Positions 54,408-63,243 of a DNA stretch of 64,000 nt are shown here, piece by piece. Position numbers and translations under genes: made by a program. Numbering within the stretch: the stretch's first letter is position 1; each line of letters begins with the position of its first letter. Source of the DNA: Flavobacterium psychrophilum (GTDB taxonomy: Bacteria; Bacteroidota; Bacteroidia; Flavobacteriales; Flavobacteriaceae). The DNA lies in contig CAMAQD010000008.1 in NCBI GenBank assembly GCA_945860385.1, positions 62,001-126,000 on the forward strand, given 5' to 3'. The notes beneath the pieces were generated by a model, which saw nothing but the letters and a program-made list of their open reading frames with translations, was not told the DNA's origin and made no database searches.

Positions 54408-55811
54408 TTACACGTGCAACGCTCTATTATCTGTTGCAGCCAATGCCGCTTCTTTGATAGCTTCTGCAAATGTTGGATGCGCGTGGCTCATTCTTGAAAT
54501 ATCTTCGGCAGATGCTTTGAATTCCATTGCAGTTACCGCTTCAGCAATTAAATCGGCACAACGAGCACCAATCATGTGAACGCCTAAAACTTCATCAGTT
54601 TTTGCATCAGCAAGGATTTTTACAAATCCGTCCAAATCACCGCTAGCTCTAGCTCTACCTAAAGCTTTGAAAGGGAAACTTCCAGATTTGAATTCCACTC
54701 CAGCAACTTTCAATTGCTCTTCGGTTTGTCCAACTGCAGCTACTTCTGGCCAAGTATAAACTACTCCGGGAATCAAATTATAATTGATATGTGGTTTTTG
54801 TCCCGCCAAAATTTCAGCAACCATTGCTCCTTCTTCTTCGGCTTTGTGTGCCAACATTGCGCCACGAACCACATCGCCAATAGCGTAAATATTTGGAACA
54901 TTGGTTTGCAAATGATCATTTACTTCAACCATTCCTCTGTCGGAAATTTTCACTCCTGCTTTATCGGCATTCAAACCATCCGTATAAGGACGACGACCTA
55001 CTGAAACCAATGAATAATCTCCCTCGAGAGTTATGGTTTCTCCTTTAGCATTTTCGGCTTGAACCGTTACATTATCCCCTTTTCTTTCCACGGATTTCAC
55101 TTTGTGCGAAACGTAGAATTTCATTCCTTGTTTTTTCAAGACTTTGGTCAATTCTTTAGACAATGAAGCATCCATTCCCGGAATAATTCTGTCCATAAAT
55201 TCTACTACAGAAACTTGTGCTCCCAATCTTAAATAGACTTGTCCTAATTCGATTCCGATTACACCACCACCAATGATAACAAGGTGTTTTGGCACTTCTT
55301 TCAGTTTCAAAGCTTCGGTTGAAGTGATGATTCTTTCTTTATCGATTTTTATAAACGGCAACGAAGATGGTTTAGAACCCGTTGCTATAATAATGTTTTT
55401 GGCTTCAATAGTTTCCGAAGTTCCGTCCGCTTTTGCAATAGCCACGTGAGTTGCATCTATAAAAGAACCCAATCCTTCAAGAACCGTAATTTTGTTTTTG
55501 TCCATCAAGAATTTAACGCCACCAGATGTTTGATCCACAACGGCTTGTTTGCGAGCAATCATTTTCTCCAAATTTACTTTCACTTCACCAGAAACCTCGA
55601 TTCCGTGGTCAGCAAAATGAGCAATTTCGCTATAATGATGAGATGATGCTAACAATGCTTTTGATGGAATACACCCAACATTCAAGCAAGTTCCTCCAAG
55701 AGTAGAATATTTTTCTATAATAGCAGTTTTAAAACCTAGTTGTGCACATCGAATTGCCGAAACATATCCTCCTGGGCCAGAACCTATAATGACTACGTCA
55801 AATGAACTCAT
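54408..55811 (-). CDS. lpdA: Dihydrolipoyl dehydrogenase (E3)
   Basis: 467 residues, normal length. FAD motif DVVIIGSGPGGYVSAIRCAQLG (4-25), redox disulfide GGTCLNVGCIPSKALL (about 39-54), NAD motif VIIGGGVIGIELGQVYLRLG (about 178-197), second FAD motif YAIGDVVRGAMLAHKAEEEG, and catalytic His-Glu in MSHAHPTFAEAI (near 444-449). It reoxidises lipoamide in pyruvate and 2-oxoglutarate dehydrogenases or glycine cleavage. The partner genes are elsewhere. A good promoter box lies 29 bp upstream. Confidence 0.97.
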   Translation of the reverse strand: MSSFDVVIIGSGPGGYVSAIRCAQLGFKTAIIEKYSTLGGTCLNVGCIPSKALLASSHHYSEIAHFADHGIEVSGEVKVNLEKMIARKQAVVDQTSGGVKFLMDKNKITVLEGLGSFIDATHVAIAKADGTSETIEAKNIIIATGSKPSSLPFIKIDKERIITSTEALKLKEVPKHLVIIGGGVIGIELGQVYLRLGAQVSVVEFMDRIIPGMDASLSKELTKVLKKQGMKFYVSHKVKSVERKGDNVTVQAENAKGETITLEGDYSLVSVGRRPYTDGLNADKAGVKISDRGMVEVNDHLQTNVPNIYAIGDVVRGAMLAHKAEEEGAMVAEILAGQKPHINYNLIPGVVYTWPEVAAVGQTEEQLKVAGVEFKSGSFPFKALGRARASGDLDGFVKILADAKTDEVLGVHMIGARCADLIAEAVTAMEFKASAEDISRMSHAHPTFAEAIKEAALAATDNRALHV

Positions 55812-55839
55812 AGTTTGTGTTTTTTTATTTTTAGTTGTG

Positions 55840-55847
55840 CAAAATTA
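55840..55847 (-). promoter_or_regulatory. Candidate -7 box (TAATTTTG) of lpdA
   Basis: On the minus strand TTAATTTTGCACAAC, an exact TANNTTTG match with the same CAC extension as the panB and helicase boxes, 29 bp before the ATG. Confidence 0.5.
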
Positions 55848-55921
55848 AGTTTTTTTGTCTGAAGTTAAAGTTAAAATTTTAAAGATTTCGTAACGAATTA
55901 CTTCTTTTTAGTTATCAATTT

Positions 55922-56380
55922 TTAAATCTCTATTACCGTTGTGTTTTTGACTTCACTAATCATAAAAGTGCTGTGTGTGCTTCCAATATGTTCCAAAGTG
56001 GTGAGTTTTGTAACTAAAAATTCCCTGTAGGCTTCCATATCTTTCACCAAAATTTTAAGAATATAATCGTAATCGCCACTCACGTGATGACATTCTAAAA
56101 CTTCTTTGAGTTTAACGACTTCGCTTTCGAATTTAGTCAGGAATTCTTTGGTGTGCTGAATGAGTTTAAGATGGCAAAAAACTACAAATCCTTTTTCGAC
56201 TTTCGAACGGTTAACCAAGACGACATATTTATCGATAATGCCTTCTCTTTCTAATTTTTTTATACGTTCATATACAGCTGTTACTGATAAGTCCAACTTT
56301 AACGATAATTCTTTGGTGGTTTTTTTACAGTCATTTTGCAACAGAAAAAGTAACTTTTTGTCTATTGAATCTAAAGCCAT
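55922..56380 (-). CDS. Lrp/AsnC-family transcriptional regulator
   Basis: 152 residues. N-terminal helix-turn-helix (about 3-60: LDSIDKKLLFLLQNDCKKTTKELSLKLDLSVTAVYERIKKLEREGIIDKY) and C-terminal RAM effector domain (about 65-145: VVFCHLKLIQHTKEFLTKFESEV, ECHHVSGDYDYILKILVKDMEAYREFLVTKL, GSTHSTFMISEVK). Members bind amino acids and act on adjacent genes. It is divergent from the PLP-lyase gene with a 180-bp AT-rich gap, so autoregulation and control of that gene is the natural inference. Confidence 0.93.
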   Translation of the reverse strand: MALDSIDKKLLFLLQNDCKKTTKELSLKLDLSVTAVYERIKKLEREGIIDKYVVLVNRSKVEKGFVVFCHLKLIQHTKEFLTKFESEVVKLKEVLECHHVSGDYDYILKILVKDMEAYREFLVTKLTTLEHIGSTHSTFMISEVKNTTVIEI

Positions 56381-56560
56381 TTGTTAGAAGTTTAAGGTTT
56401 GTAATAAAAACTAAAATAGTTTTATTATTTAATCAAAAATAGAAAATTTATTTAAATAAACATTAAATTATAGATTTAAAATCTAAATAATTACGATAGT
56501 ATTGATTATATGTCTAATAATTTAGAAATTTGTTTTACTAACATATAAAAATAGATACCG

Positions 56561-57781
56561 ATGAAATTCAATCCAGCAGATAATATTCAAGATTTGCAAT
56601 ACTTTGGAGAATTTGGAGGAGTAAACCCTTCTATTTCAGATAGTTCAACCTATACTTTTCTTTCTGCAAAAACAATGTTTGATACTTTTGAAGGCAATGC
56701 TGATGGTTGTTATTTGTATTCGCGACATTCTTCCCCCAGTAATCTGTATTTAGGTAAAGCATTGGCCGCAATGGAAGGAACAGATGCTGCTAATGTTGCC
56801 GCTTCTGGAATGGGAGCAATTACTCCTACCCTCTTACAACTATGTGGTTCTGGCGATCATATTGTTTCGAGTAGAACCATTTATGGCGGAACTTATGCTT
56901 TTTTGAAGAATTTCAGTCCAAGATTAGGCATCAAAACTTCCTTTGTAGACATCACTAAAATGGATAAAGTAGAAGCAGCAATTACGCCTGACACTAAGGT
57001 TTTGTATTGCGAAACTGTGAGTAATCCTTTACTGGAAATAGCTGATATAGAGAGTTTGGCAAAAATCGCCAAAAAACACAACATCAAACTGGTTGTAGAC
57101 AATACGTTTTCTCCATTATCAGTTTCTCCGGCAAAATTAGGTGCTGATATTGTGATACACAGTTTGACCAAATACATCAACGGAAGTAGTGATACGCTTG
57201 GCGGCGTAACTTGTGCCTCACAAGAATTTATTGATAGTTTGAAGAATGTGAATAATGGAGCCAATATGCTTTTGGGGCCAACAATGGACAGTCTTCGTTC
57301 CGCTAGCGTGATGAAAAATCTTAGAACTTTGCACATCCGAATGAAACAACACAGCTATAATGCGATGTATCTAGCAGAGCACTTTGAAAAAGATGGTTTA
57401 AAAGTAGTTTATCCGGGTTTGAAAAGTCATTCTGGTCATAATTTATATGCAAGGATGATTAATCCTGAATATGGTTTTGGTGGAATGATGACATTAGATG
57501 TTGGAACTTTGGACAAAGCCAATGAATTAATGGAGTTGATGCAAAGCCAAAAATTAGGCTATTTAGCAGTGAGTTTAGGATTTTATAAAACCTTATTTAG
57601 CGCGCCCGGAACATCTACATCTAGTGAAATTCCAATAGAAGAACAAGAAGCAATGGGCATAACAGATGGTTTAATTCGTTTTTCGATTGGGTTGGACAAC
57701 AATATTGAGCGGACTTACCAAATGATGAGAGAATGTATGGTTGAACTCGAAATTTTACAGATGGAGAGCATAGGCCAGTAA
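56561..57781 (+). CDS. Cys/Met-metabolism PLP enzyme (methionine gamma-lyase/cystathionine gamma-synthase family)
   Basis: 406 residues. PLP Lys204 lies in VIHSLTKYINGSSDTLGG. YSRHSSPSN (Tyr53, Arg55) and SSRTIYGGTY (Tyr108) match the active-site positions of methionine gamma-lyase. In known methionine gamma-lyases the residue two after that tyrosine is a Cys (YGCT); here it is Gly110, so methionine specificity is uncertain. Possible reactions are gamma-elimination of methionine or cystathionine, or a related step. A divergent Lrp-family gene upstream supports an amino-acid-responsive catabolic role. Confidence 0.85.
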   Translation: MKFNPADNIQDLQYFGEFGGVNPSISDSSTYTFLSAKTMFDTFEGNADGCYLYSRHSSPSNLYLGKALAAMEGTDAANVAASGMGAITPTLLQLCGSGDHIVSSRTIYGGTYAFLKNFSPRLGIKTSFVDITKMDKVEAAITPDTKVLYCETVSNPLLEIADIESLAKIAKKHNIKLVVDNTFSPLSVSPAKLGADIVIHSLTKYINGSSDTLGGVTCASQEFIDSLKNVNNGANMLLGPTMDSLRSASVMKNLRTLHIRMKQHSYNAMYLAEHFEKDGLKVVYPGLKSHSGHNLYARMINPEYGFGGMMTLDVGTLDKANELMELMQSQKLGYLAVSLGFYKTLFSAPGTSTSSEIPIEEQEAMGITDGLIRFSIGLDNNIERTYQMMRECMVELEILQMESIGQ

Positions 57782-58423
57782 AAAACTAAATGAATTGAAA
57801 TTCAAAATTAACCCCTGCAAAAAAATGTAGGACATAATTATTTAAACTAAAAAAAAATATTTTTCAAGAAGTAAAAATTCAGTTTCTTTAAAAAGAATCA
57901 AGTCTAATTTAACTTAAATTCATTTCCTGATAATTGATATGGTGTCATTTTAATTTTCACGGGCGTTGGCCAAGAGTGGCAATCGAAGTATAAAAAGTTT
58001 ATTTACCAATTATCGAAAAATTCCTTTTGGAAAAGCACAAGATAGTTAGAGAAATTAAGCCAACAAAACTTGATAACATGAAGGCTTGGAACAAATGGAA
58101 GTCCTGTTTAGCTAATTGATATATTAGCTCTTACTCTCGATAGCTAAGTAATATTTACCTTAGGGTTAACTTATTTTATGAACTGGTGATGTTAGATTTT
58201 GTAGATTTGATTTCTCTGTGCATTGTAATTGTTTAAAAGGATTGTGCGTAAAAAATGAGACAAAAGAATTTTGGGAACTTGACCTAACAAGTCACTAAGA
58301 TATTTTTTAATCTTTAATACTAATTTAAATTTCGTAATTACAATCGTAAATAATGTTGCTGAAAAGAAAGGGCAACCCTGTCAAAAATAAAGGACAAAAA
58401 CACTCTGTTTTGAAGTTAAAAAC
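57782..58423. other. Long intergenic region without a recognisable gene
   Basis: About 640 bp (693 bp counting the terminator and flank) between the PLP enzyme and the sulfatase, which are convergent. All frames are interrupted by frequent stops. A short dyad GCTAAT...ATTAGC is at about 58111-58128. Short protein-like stretches near 57957-58045 do not match anything I know. It may be decayed coding DNA. Confidence 0.5.
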
Positions 58424-58452
58424 AAAAAAAGTCGGAAGAAAATCTTCCGACT
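58424..58452 (-). terminator. Terminator of the glycan-degradation operon
   Basis: Perfect 10-bp arms AGTCGGAAGA (58430-58439) and TCTTCCGACT (58443-58452); the minus strand then runs into T (A-run 58424-58430). It lies 22 bp past the sulfatase stop. Confidence 0.9.
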
Positions 58453-58474
58453 GCTGCTATTACTATGCTAATTT

Positions 58475-59884
58475 CTATTTCTTACTATTTATTCGAATTA
58501 AGTGTTCCTCCAAAGCTTTTGATAATTTTTGAGCGACTTCTGGGTATTCATTGACTAGGTTTTTTGTTTCTCCAATATCATCTTTGAGATTGTAAAGTGC
58601 CGGAGAAGCGTCAACCTTAGTATTTTTATTGACTGTAAAAATTTGCTTTTTATGATATTTCCAATCGCCGGAGCGAACTGCTTGACCATTGTAAATCATA
58701 AAGTAGTTTTCGTGAGGCGTTTTTGCATTTGCACTTCCTTTCCACAAATCCAAAATCGATTGACCATCTAAAGTTATTTCTGGCAGTTTTGCGCCAGTAA
58801 TTCCAGCTAAAGTCGGCAAAATATCAATTGTAGCAGCTAAATCTTTAGATACTGTACCTGCTTTAATTTCATTAGGCCATTTTATAATAAAAGGCACTCG
58901 CAATCCTCCTTCGAAACTGGTAAACTTACCCTCGAAAAGCGGTAGGGCAGAACCTCCATCGGCTCCTTTGGTCAACCAAGGACCATTATCAGATGAAAAA
59001 ATTACGATGGTATTTTTATCCACTTTCAATTCTTTCAACAAATCGAGGATTCTTCCCGTGTTGTAATCAATCTCTTCAACGACATCGCCATAAAGCCCTC
59101 TTTTGCTTTTACCTTTAAATTCGGGAGAAACGTAAAGCGGAATATGGGGCATCGAATTTGCTAAATAAAGAAAAAACGGTTTTTTATCCTTAACACTTTG
59201 TTTGATGAAGGAAATCCCTTCGTCTGCATAGCGTTTTGTTATCGTGGTTTGATCAACTGGAAATTCAATAGTTTCTAAATTTCGCATCAGCGGCACTTTG
59301 TGTTTAGCCGATTCAGGTTGTTTGTCACCCGGTTTCATATTGGCAAATGCCTCATTGATTTTATTCAAATCATAGCCTTCGTTATAGATGCAATTGCTAG
59401 CGTAAGGAATATTTTTTGAAGGATACATATCGTTGCTATACGGAATCCCAAAAAAAGAATCAAAACCTTGATTGGTTGGTAAATGCTGCGGTTGATCGCC
59501 TAAATGCCATTTTCCGACAGCGGCTGTTGCATATCCCACACTTTTCATTAGCTCTGCTAAAGTAGTATGTTTAGGAGCCAATCCTTGGTTTGCACCTGCT
59601 GAAATAACGCCAAGCACTCCCACTCTCTGAGGATAGCAACCGGTCAACAAGGCTGCTCTCGAAGCCGAACAAACTGGTGAAGCTGCATAGAAATCAGTAA
59701 ATCGCATTCCCTCTTTTGCCAATTGATCCACACGAGGCGTTTTTATATTAGGCGAACCGTAGCAACCTAAATCTTGATACCCTAAATCATCATTAAAAAT
59801 GATAATTACGTTTGGTTTTTTAGAACTCTGTGCAAAAGAACCCATAGTACAAACTAATAATATTGAAAATAGTAGGTTTTTCAT
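58475..59884 (-). CDS. Secreted sulfatase (family S1), CxAxR type
   Basis: 469 residues, signal peptide MKNLLFSILLVCTMGSFAQ. Sulfatase fold: metal-binding Asp32/Asp33 in IIFNDDLGYQDLGCYG, catalytic-formylglycine motif Cys72-Ser-Ala-Ser-Arg76, then GKWHLGD and IVIFSSDNGPW (Asp/Asn metal ligands). The residue after the variable position is Ala rather than Pro, so maturation would need an enzyme accepting CxAxR. It removes sulfate esters from polysaccharides. It starts 3 bp after the GH31 stop. Confidence 0.93.
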   Translation of the reverse strand: MKNLLFSILLVCTMGSFAQSSKKPNVIIIFNDDLGYQDLGCYGSPNIKTPRVDQLAKEGMRFTDFYAASPVCSASRAALLTGCYPQRVGVLGVISAGANQGLAPKHTTLAELMKSVGYATAAVGKWHLGDQPQHLPTNQGFDSFFGIPYSNDMYPSKNIPYASNCIYNEGYDLNKINEAFANMKPGDKQPESAKHKVPLMRNLETIEFPVDQTTITKRYADEGISFIKQSVKDKKPFFLYLANSMPHIPLYVSPEFKGKSKRGLYGDVVEEIDYNTGRILDLLKELKVDKNTIVIFSSDNGPWLTKGADGGSALPLFEGKFTSFEGGLRVPFIIKWPNEIKAGTVSKDLAATIDILPTLAGITGAKLPEITLDGQSILDLWKGSANAKTPHENYFMIYNGQAVRSGDWKYHKKQIFTVNKNTKVDASPALYNLKDDIGETKNLVNEYPEVAQKLSKALEEHLIRINSKK

Positions 59885-59887
59885 TTT

Positions 59888-62200
59888 TTACAGTTTTACG
59901 TTAATCGATTTTCCTGAATAGCTCACTACTTTCTCGGCTCCAGCATTTGTTTTTACTGTAAACTGGCGTTTAGCAAGCATTCCTTTGTATTTTCCTTTAC
60001 GTTCGCCAATCGTTAGCGTTTGCTCCTTCTCGTTCCAAGTCATCAGAATTTCTGAATAAAATCCTTTTTGGTAATTGTTGTTTTCAAATTCATCTTCATA
60101 CAAGGTAAATGTTCCATCAGCACCAGGATAAATTTTCAGCAACAAATTGTCCCATTTTTTCTCGGTAGCATATTGTACTTGTGGACCAAAAGGCAAAATG
60201 CTTCCTGCTTTGATGTACAATGGAAAAGTAACTTTGTCAACCACACGTTGAAGAGTCGTGCCTCCTTGAATTTTTTCGTTGCTCCAATAGTCGAACCAAT
60301 CAGCACCTTTTGGAAGATAGACTTCCCAAGATTTTACATCGTATTTTGTAATTGGCACTACCATAATGGATTTACCAAACAAGAATTGTGTTCCTAAATC
60401 GTGTGTCTTTTTATCTTCTGGAAAATCCATAAACAAGGCACGCATAAAGGTACCATCGTGCTCACTAACATTCCACGAAGTACTGTAAATATAAGGCAAC
60501 AAGCTGTATCGTAAGTTGATGCATTGCTCTTGTCCGTCGTAGCACCAATCGCCTTTTTGACCAAAATTCCAAATCTCGCGTGGCAATCCTGTACCGTGAC
60601 TACGCATCATTGTAGAAAATAATCCGAATTGCATCCAACGAAGGTATAATTCTTGGTACTCAGGACTTTTAGTTCCACCTGATTTTTTCCAGTCGAAAGC
60701 TTGAAAACCACCGATGTCTGAATTCCAATATGGTAATCCCATCAAAGCGAAATTTAATGACGCTGGTACTTGTTTTTGAAGATTATCCCAAGTCGAGCGC
60801 ACATCGCCACTCCAAGTTATAGAACCGTATTTTTGTTGCCCTAAAAATCCAGAACGAGTCAAAATAACGACACGATCAACAGGATTTGTTGCCAATTGAT
60901 TGGTCGCAATTCCTTTGTTATGCAAGAGCGAATAGGCATTTTTTACCGTTTTGTAAGGACCTGCAAAAGTTGGTACTTCAAAATCTTCGGGTTTTACATT
61001 CATATGATCAGGTTCGGTAGAATCAAGCCACCAAGCATCATTTTTGATATAGCTGTAAATCCCTTTATTAAGCGATTCCCAATACATTTCTAACCCTTTT
61101 GGATTGTACACATCATAAGGTCTTGCACCACTTGTTTTAGGATAAGAATCAAAATTCAAAATCAAATTTTGTTCTTTAAACGGTTTCCATTGTGGGCTCA
61201 AAGGACCAATCGCTGGCCAAGCCACAATCATCAATTTGGTATTTAACTTATGTATATCATCAATCCATTTTTTAGGATCAGGAAATCTTTTGGTATCAAA
61301 ATTGTGTGAGTTCCAAATACTATCATTTTTATACTCTGGCCAGTATCTCCAATCTTGAATCACACAATCGATAGGGATTTTCAAACTGCGTAATTTTTTA
61401 ACCACCTCCACACTTTCGTCCTGAGTTTTGTAACGCTCTTTACTCTGAAAAAATCCGTAAGCCCACAAAGGCAACATAGGCGTTTTTCCGGTAAGCCAAC
61501 GAATTTGCGACACCACACCATCGGCATTTCCGCCGTACATAAAATAATAATCAACGGCTTTTCCTAAACATTCAAACGAAAGCCCTTGCTTATTGTCTTC
61601 AAAATCGGAAATAGAATAATTGTCCATATACACTCCATAGCCTTTGATGGACATAAAATAAGGCGAAGTTGTATGCATATTTTCGTTTTGTAGATGGTGC
61701 TGCGAATCGCGACGATTGAATTTATTATCCAATATTTGTCCCAATCCATAAATGGCTTCGTCTTTTTCTAACAAAAATTCGCTACGCATTTTGTAAAATG
61801 GTTTCCCGCCTGCCAATGTATTGGAGAAATTGGTTCCATAATCTTTGTCTAGCAAAAGATTTTCATCATTTGACTTTAGAAATTGGATGCTTCCCGTTTT
61901 TGGATTGACCTTGACAGTCAATTTTTCAGAACTTAGGTTTACAAAACCATCTTTGTTTTCGACAGTTACTTTTGTAGCTTGTTTTTGCTGCTGTACTACC
62001 CAACTTTGGTTGGTATAATTCTCTGTTTGAAGTGTTTTATAAACACGAACTATGCTTGGGGAATAAAATTCAACCCGAACATTCATTCCTAAAGAACTAA
62101 ATTGAATGCCTTGGTCGATTTTTTCGAAAGTTTGTGCTAATACAACCGCTGGGAGCAGCATTAGAAACAAAAAGGTCAGTTTGGTTTTGGTTGGTAACAT
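59888..62200 (-). CDS. Glycoside hydrolase family 31 (alpha-glycosidase)
   Basis: 770 residues, signal peptide MLPTKTKLTFLFLMLLPAVVLA. N-terminal beta-sandwich (about 25-235), GH31 barrel (about 240-570) and two C-terminal sandwiches. Nucleophile Asp393 in WWLDSTEPD, acid/base Asp466 in SGDVRSTWDN; IPIDCVIQDWRYW and NSDIGGF are also typical. GH31 includes alpha-glucosidases, alpha-xylosidases and alpha-galactosidases; the WLDSTEPD pattern and sulfatase/GH29 neighbours suggest action on a plant or algal glycan side chain, not starch. Confidence 0.94.
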   Translation of the reverse strand: MLPTKTKLTFLFLMLLPAVVLAQTFEKIDQGIQFSSLGMNVRVEFYSPSIVRVYKTLQTENYTNQSWVVQQQKQATKVTVENKDGFVNLSSEKLTVKVNPKTGSIQFLKSNDENLLLDKDYGTNFSNTLAGGKPFYKMRSEFLLEKDEAIYGLGQILDNKFNRRDSQHHLQNENMHTTSPYFMSIKGYGVYMDNYSISDFEDNKQGLSFECLGKAVDYYFMYGGNADGVVSQIRWLTGKTPMLPLWAYGFFQSKERYKTQDESVEVVKKLRSLKIPIDCVIQDWRYWPEYKNDSIWNSHNFDTKRFPDPKKWIDDIHKLNTKLMIVAWPAIGPLSPQWKPFKEQNLILNFDSYPKTSGARPYDVYNPKGLEMYWESLNKGIYSYIKNDAWWLDSTEPDHMNVKPEDFEVPTFAGPYKTVKNAYSLLHNKGIATNQLATNPVDRVVILTRSGFLGQQKYGSITWSGDVRSTWDNLQKQVPASLNFALMGLPYWNSDIGGFQAFDWKKSGGTKSPEYQELYLRWMQFGLFSTMMRSHGTGLPREIWNFGQKGDWCYDGQEQCINLRYSLLPYIYSTSWNVSEHDGTFMRALFMDFPEDKKTHDLGTQFLFGKSIMVVPITKYDVKSWEVYLPKGADWFDYWSNEKIQGGTTLQRVVDKVTFPLYIKAGSILPFGPQVQYATEKKWDNLLLKIYPGADGTFTLYEDEFENNNYQKGFYSEILMTWNEKEQTLTIGERKGKYKGMLAKRQFTVKTNAGAEKVVSYSGKSINVKL

Positions 62201-62238
62201 ATTGATTTTAGTTAAATGATTATAAAAACTGATTTTGA

Positions 62239-63228
62239 TTAGTTGTTAAAAGTATAGACGCTTTGCCATTGTGCTGTTTGATTGGGTTCAATATCAATCG
62301 TTACGCGAGGTTCGGCACAGAAAGATTTTTGCCACATCCAAAGTGCAAATGAAGTAACGTCTTGATTCAACTCCATTGTAACCGACATTCCAGTTTTTTT
62401 GTTTTGCAAATGGAAATTTCCTTTTTTGCTTTGCAATTCCAACATACCAAAACAAGGCGAATAATCGGGAAAGTCTTCGACGATATCAATTTTATTTTCG
62501 GAAAGTTGCACTCTATTGGGAGATACTAATTTACAATTGGCAGGATTAATTGTTCCGTTTAAAAACTGAAGTGAATAATCGGGATTGAACGCTCCAAAAT
62601 CAAACTGCATAAAATTATGAGAGTACGTTTCGGTGACAATTCTTTTTTTGCCTGTGTTGCGAAGTGTATGTTTTACGATTAATTTGTTATCCATTAACTC
62701 ATAAGTGCGTTCCAAAACATACGCATAACCCAATGCGGAATTGAGCTGATGTGTAAAAGTCACGCTAGTCTCAGTACTTTGAACCGTCCGTTTTCCTTCG
62801 TCAATAATTGTATAGGGAATTGCGAAACTATAGTCTTTTTTTTCTGTTTTTTGAAGTACGCCAACGCCAATTTTCACAAAATAACCATTCGCATCTGTTT
62901 CGTCATATCCCAAAGGTGTAATAAATTCCTCAGCTAATCCAGTACCCGTATTGGGAATTAATGGATCGTGGACACCTTCGGCACCTCGGCCGTTGTAGTT
63001 TTTCCATTGTTGCAAATACGTATGGTTTTTATAGGTTATTTGTCCCACCATACTTCCCCAATCAAATCGTGCGGCTTGGTAATAACTATTGGTTTTGTTG
63101 GGCAAGAAAATCAACACCTCCATCTTTTTATTTTTTAATAAGATAGAAGGATAGTCATCCGCAAAAGAGGTCATACTTCCTAAAAAGAAGCAAAAGCTGA
63201 TAAAAAGGAATTGGAATTGTTTTAACAT
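62239..63228 (-). CDS. Secreted galactose-mutarotase-fold protein, function unknown
   Basis: 329 residues, signal peptide MLKQFQFLFISFCFFLGSMTSFA. The sequence is beta-rich with strand patterns like aldose-epimerase/galactose-mutarotase superfamily proteins: FDWGSMVGQITYKNHTY, EEFITPLGYDE, KLIVKHTLRNTGKKRI, ETYSHNFMQFD (His in the usual region), and FALWMWQKSFCAEPRVTIDIEPNQTAQWQSVYTF. Many polysaccharide loci carry such proteins, perhaps binding or epimerising a released sugar. It lies 15 bp after GH29 and 38 bp before GH31. Confidence 0.7.
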   Translation of the reverse strand: MLKQFQFLFISFCFFLGSMTSFADDYPSILLKNKKMEVLIFLPNKTNSYYQAARFDWGSMVGQITYKNHTYLQQWKNYNGRGAEGVHDPLIPNTGTGLAEEFITPLGYDETDANGYFVKIGVGVLQKTEKKDYSFAIPYTIIDEGKRTVQSTETSVTFTHQLNSALGYAYVLERTYELMDNKLIVKHTLRNTGKKRIVTETYSHNFMQFDFGAFNPDYSLQFLNGTINPANCKLVSPNRVQLSENKIDIVEDFPDYSPCFGMLELQSKKGNFHLQNKKTGMSVTMELNQDVTSFALWMWQKSFCAEPRVTIDIEPNQTAQWQSVYTFNN

Positions 63229-63243
63229 TGTATTATTTTGGTT

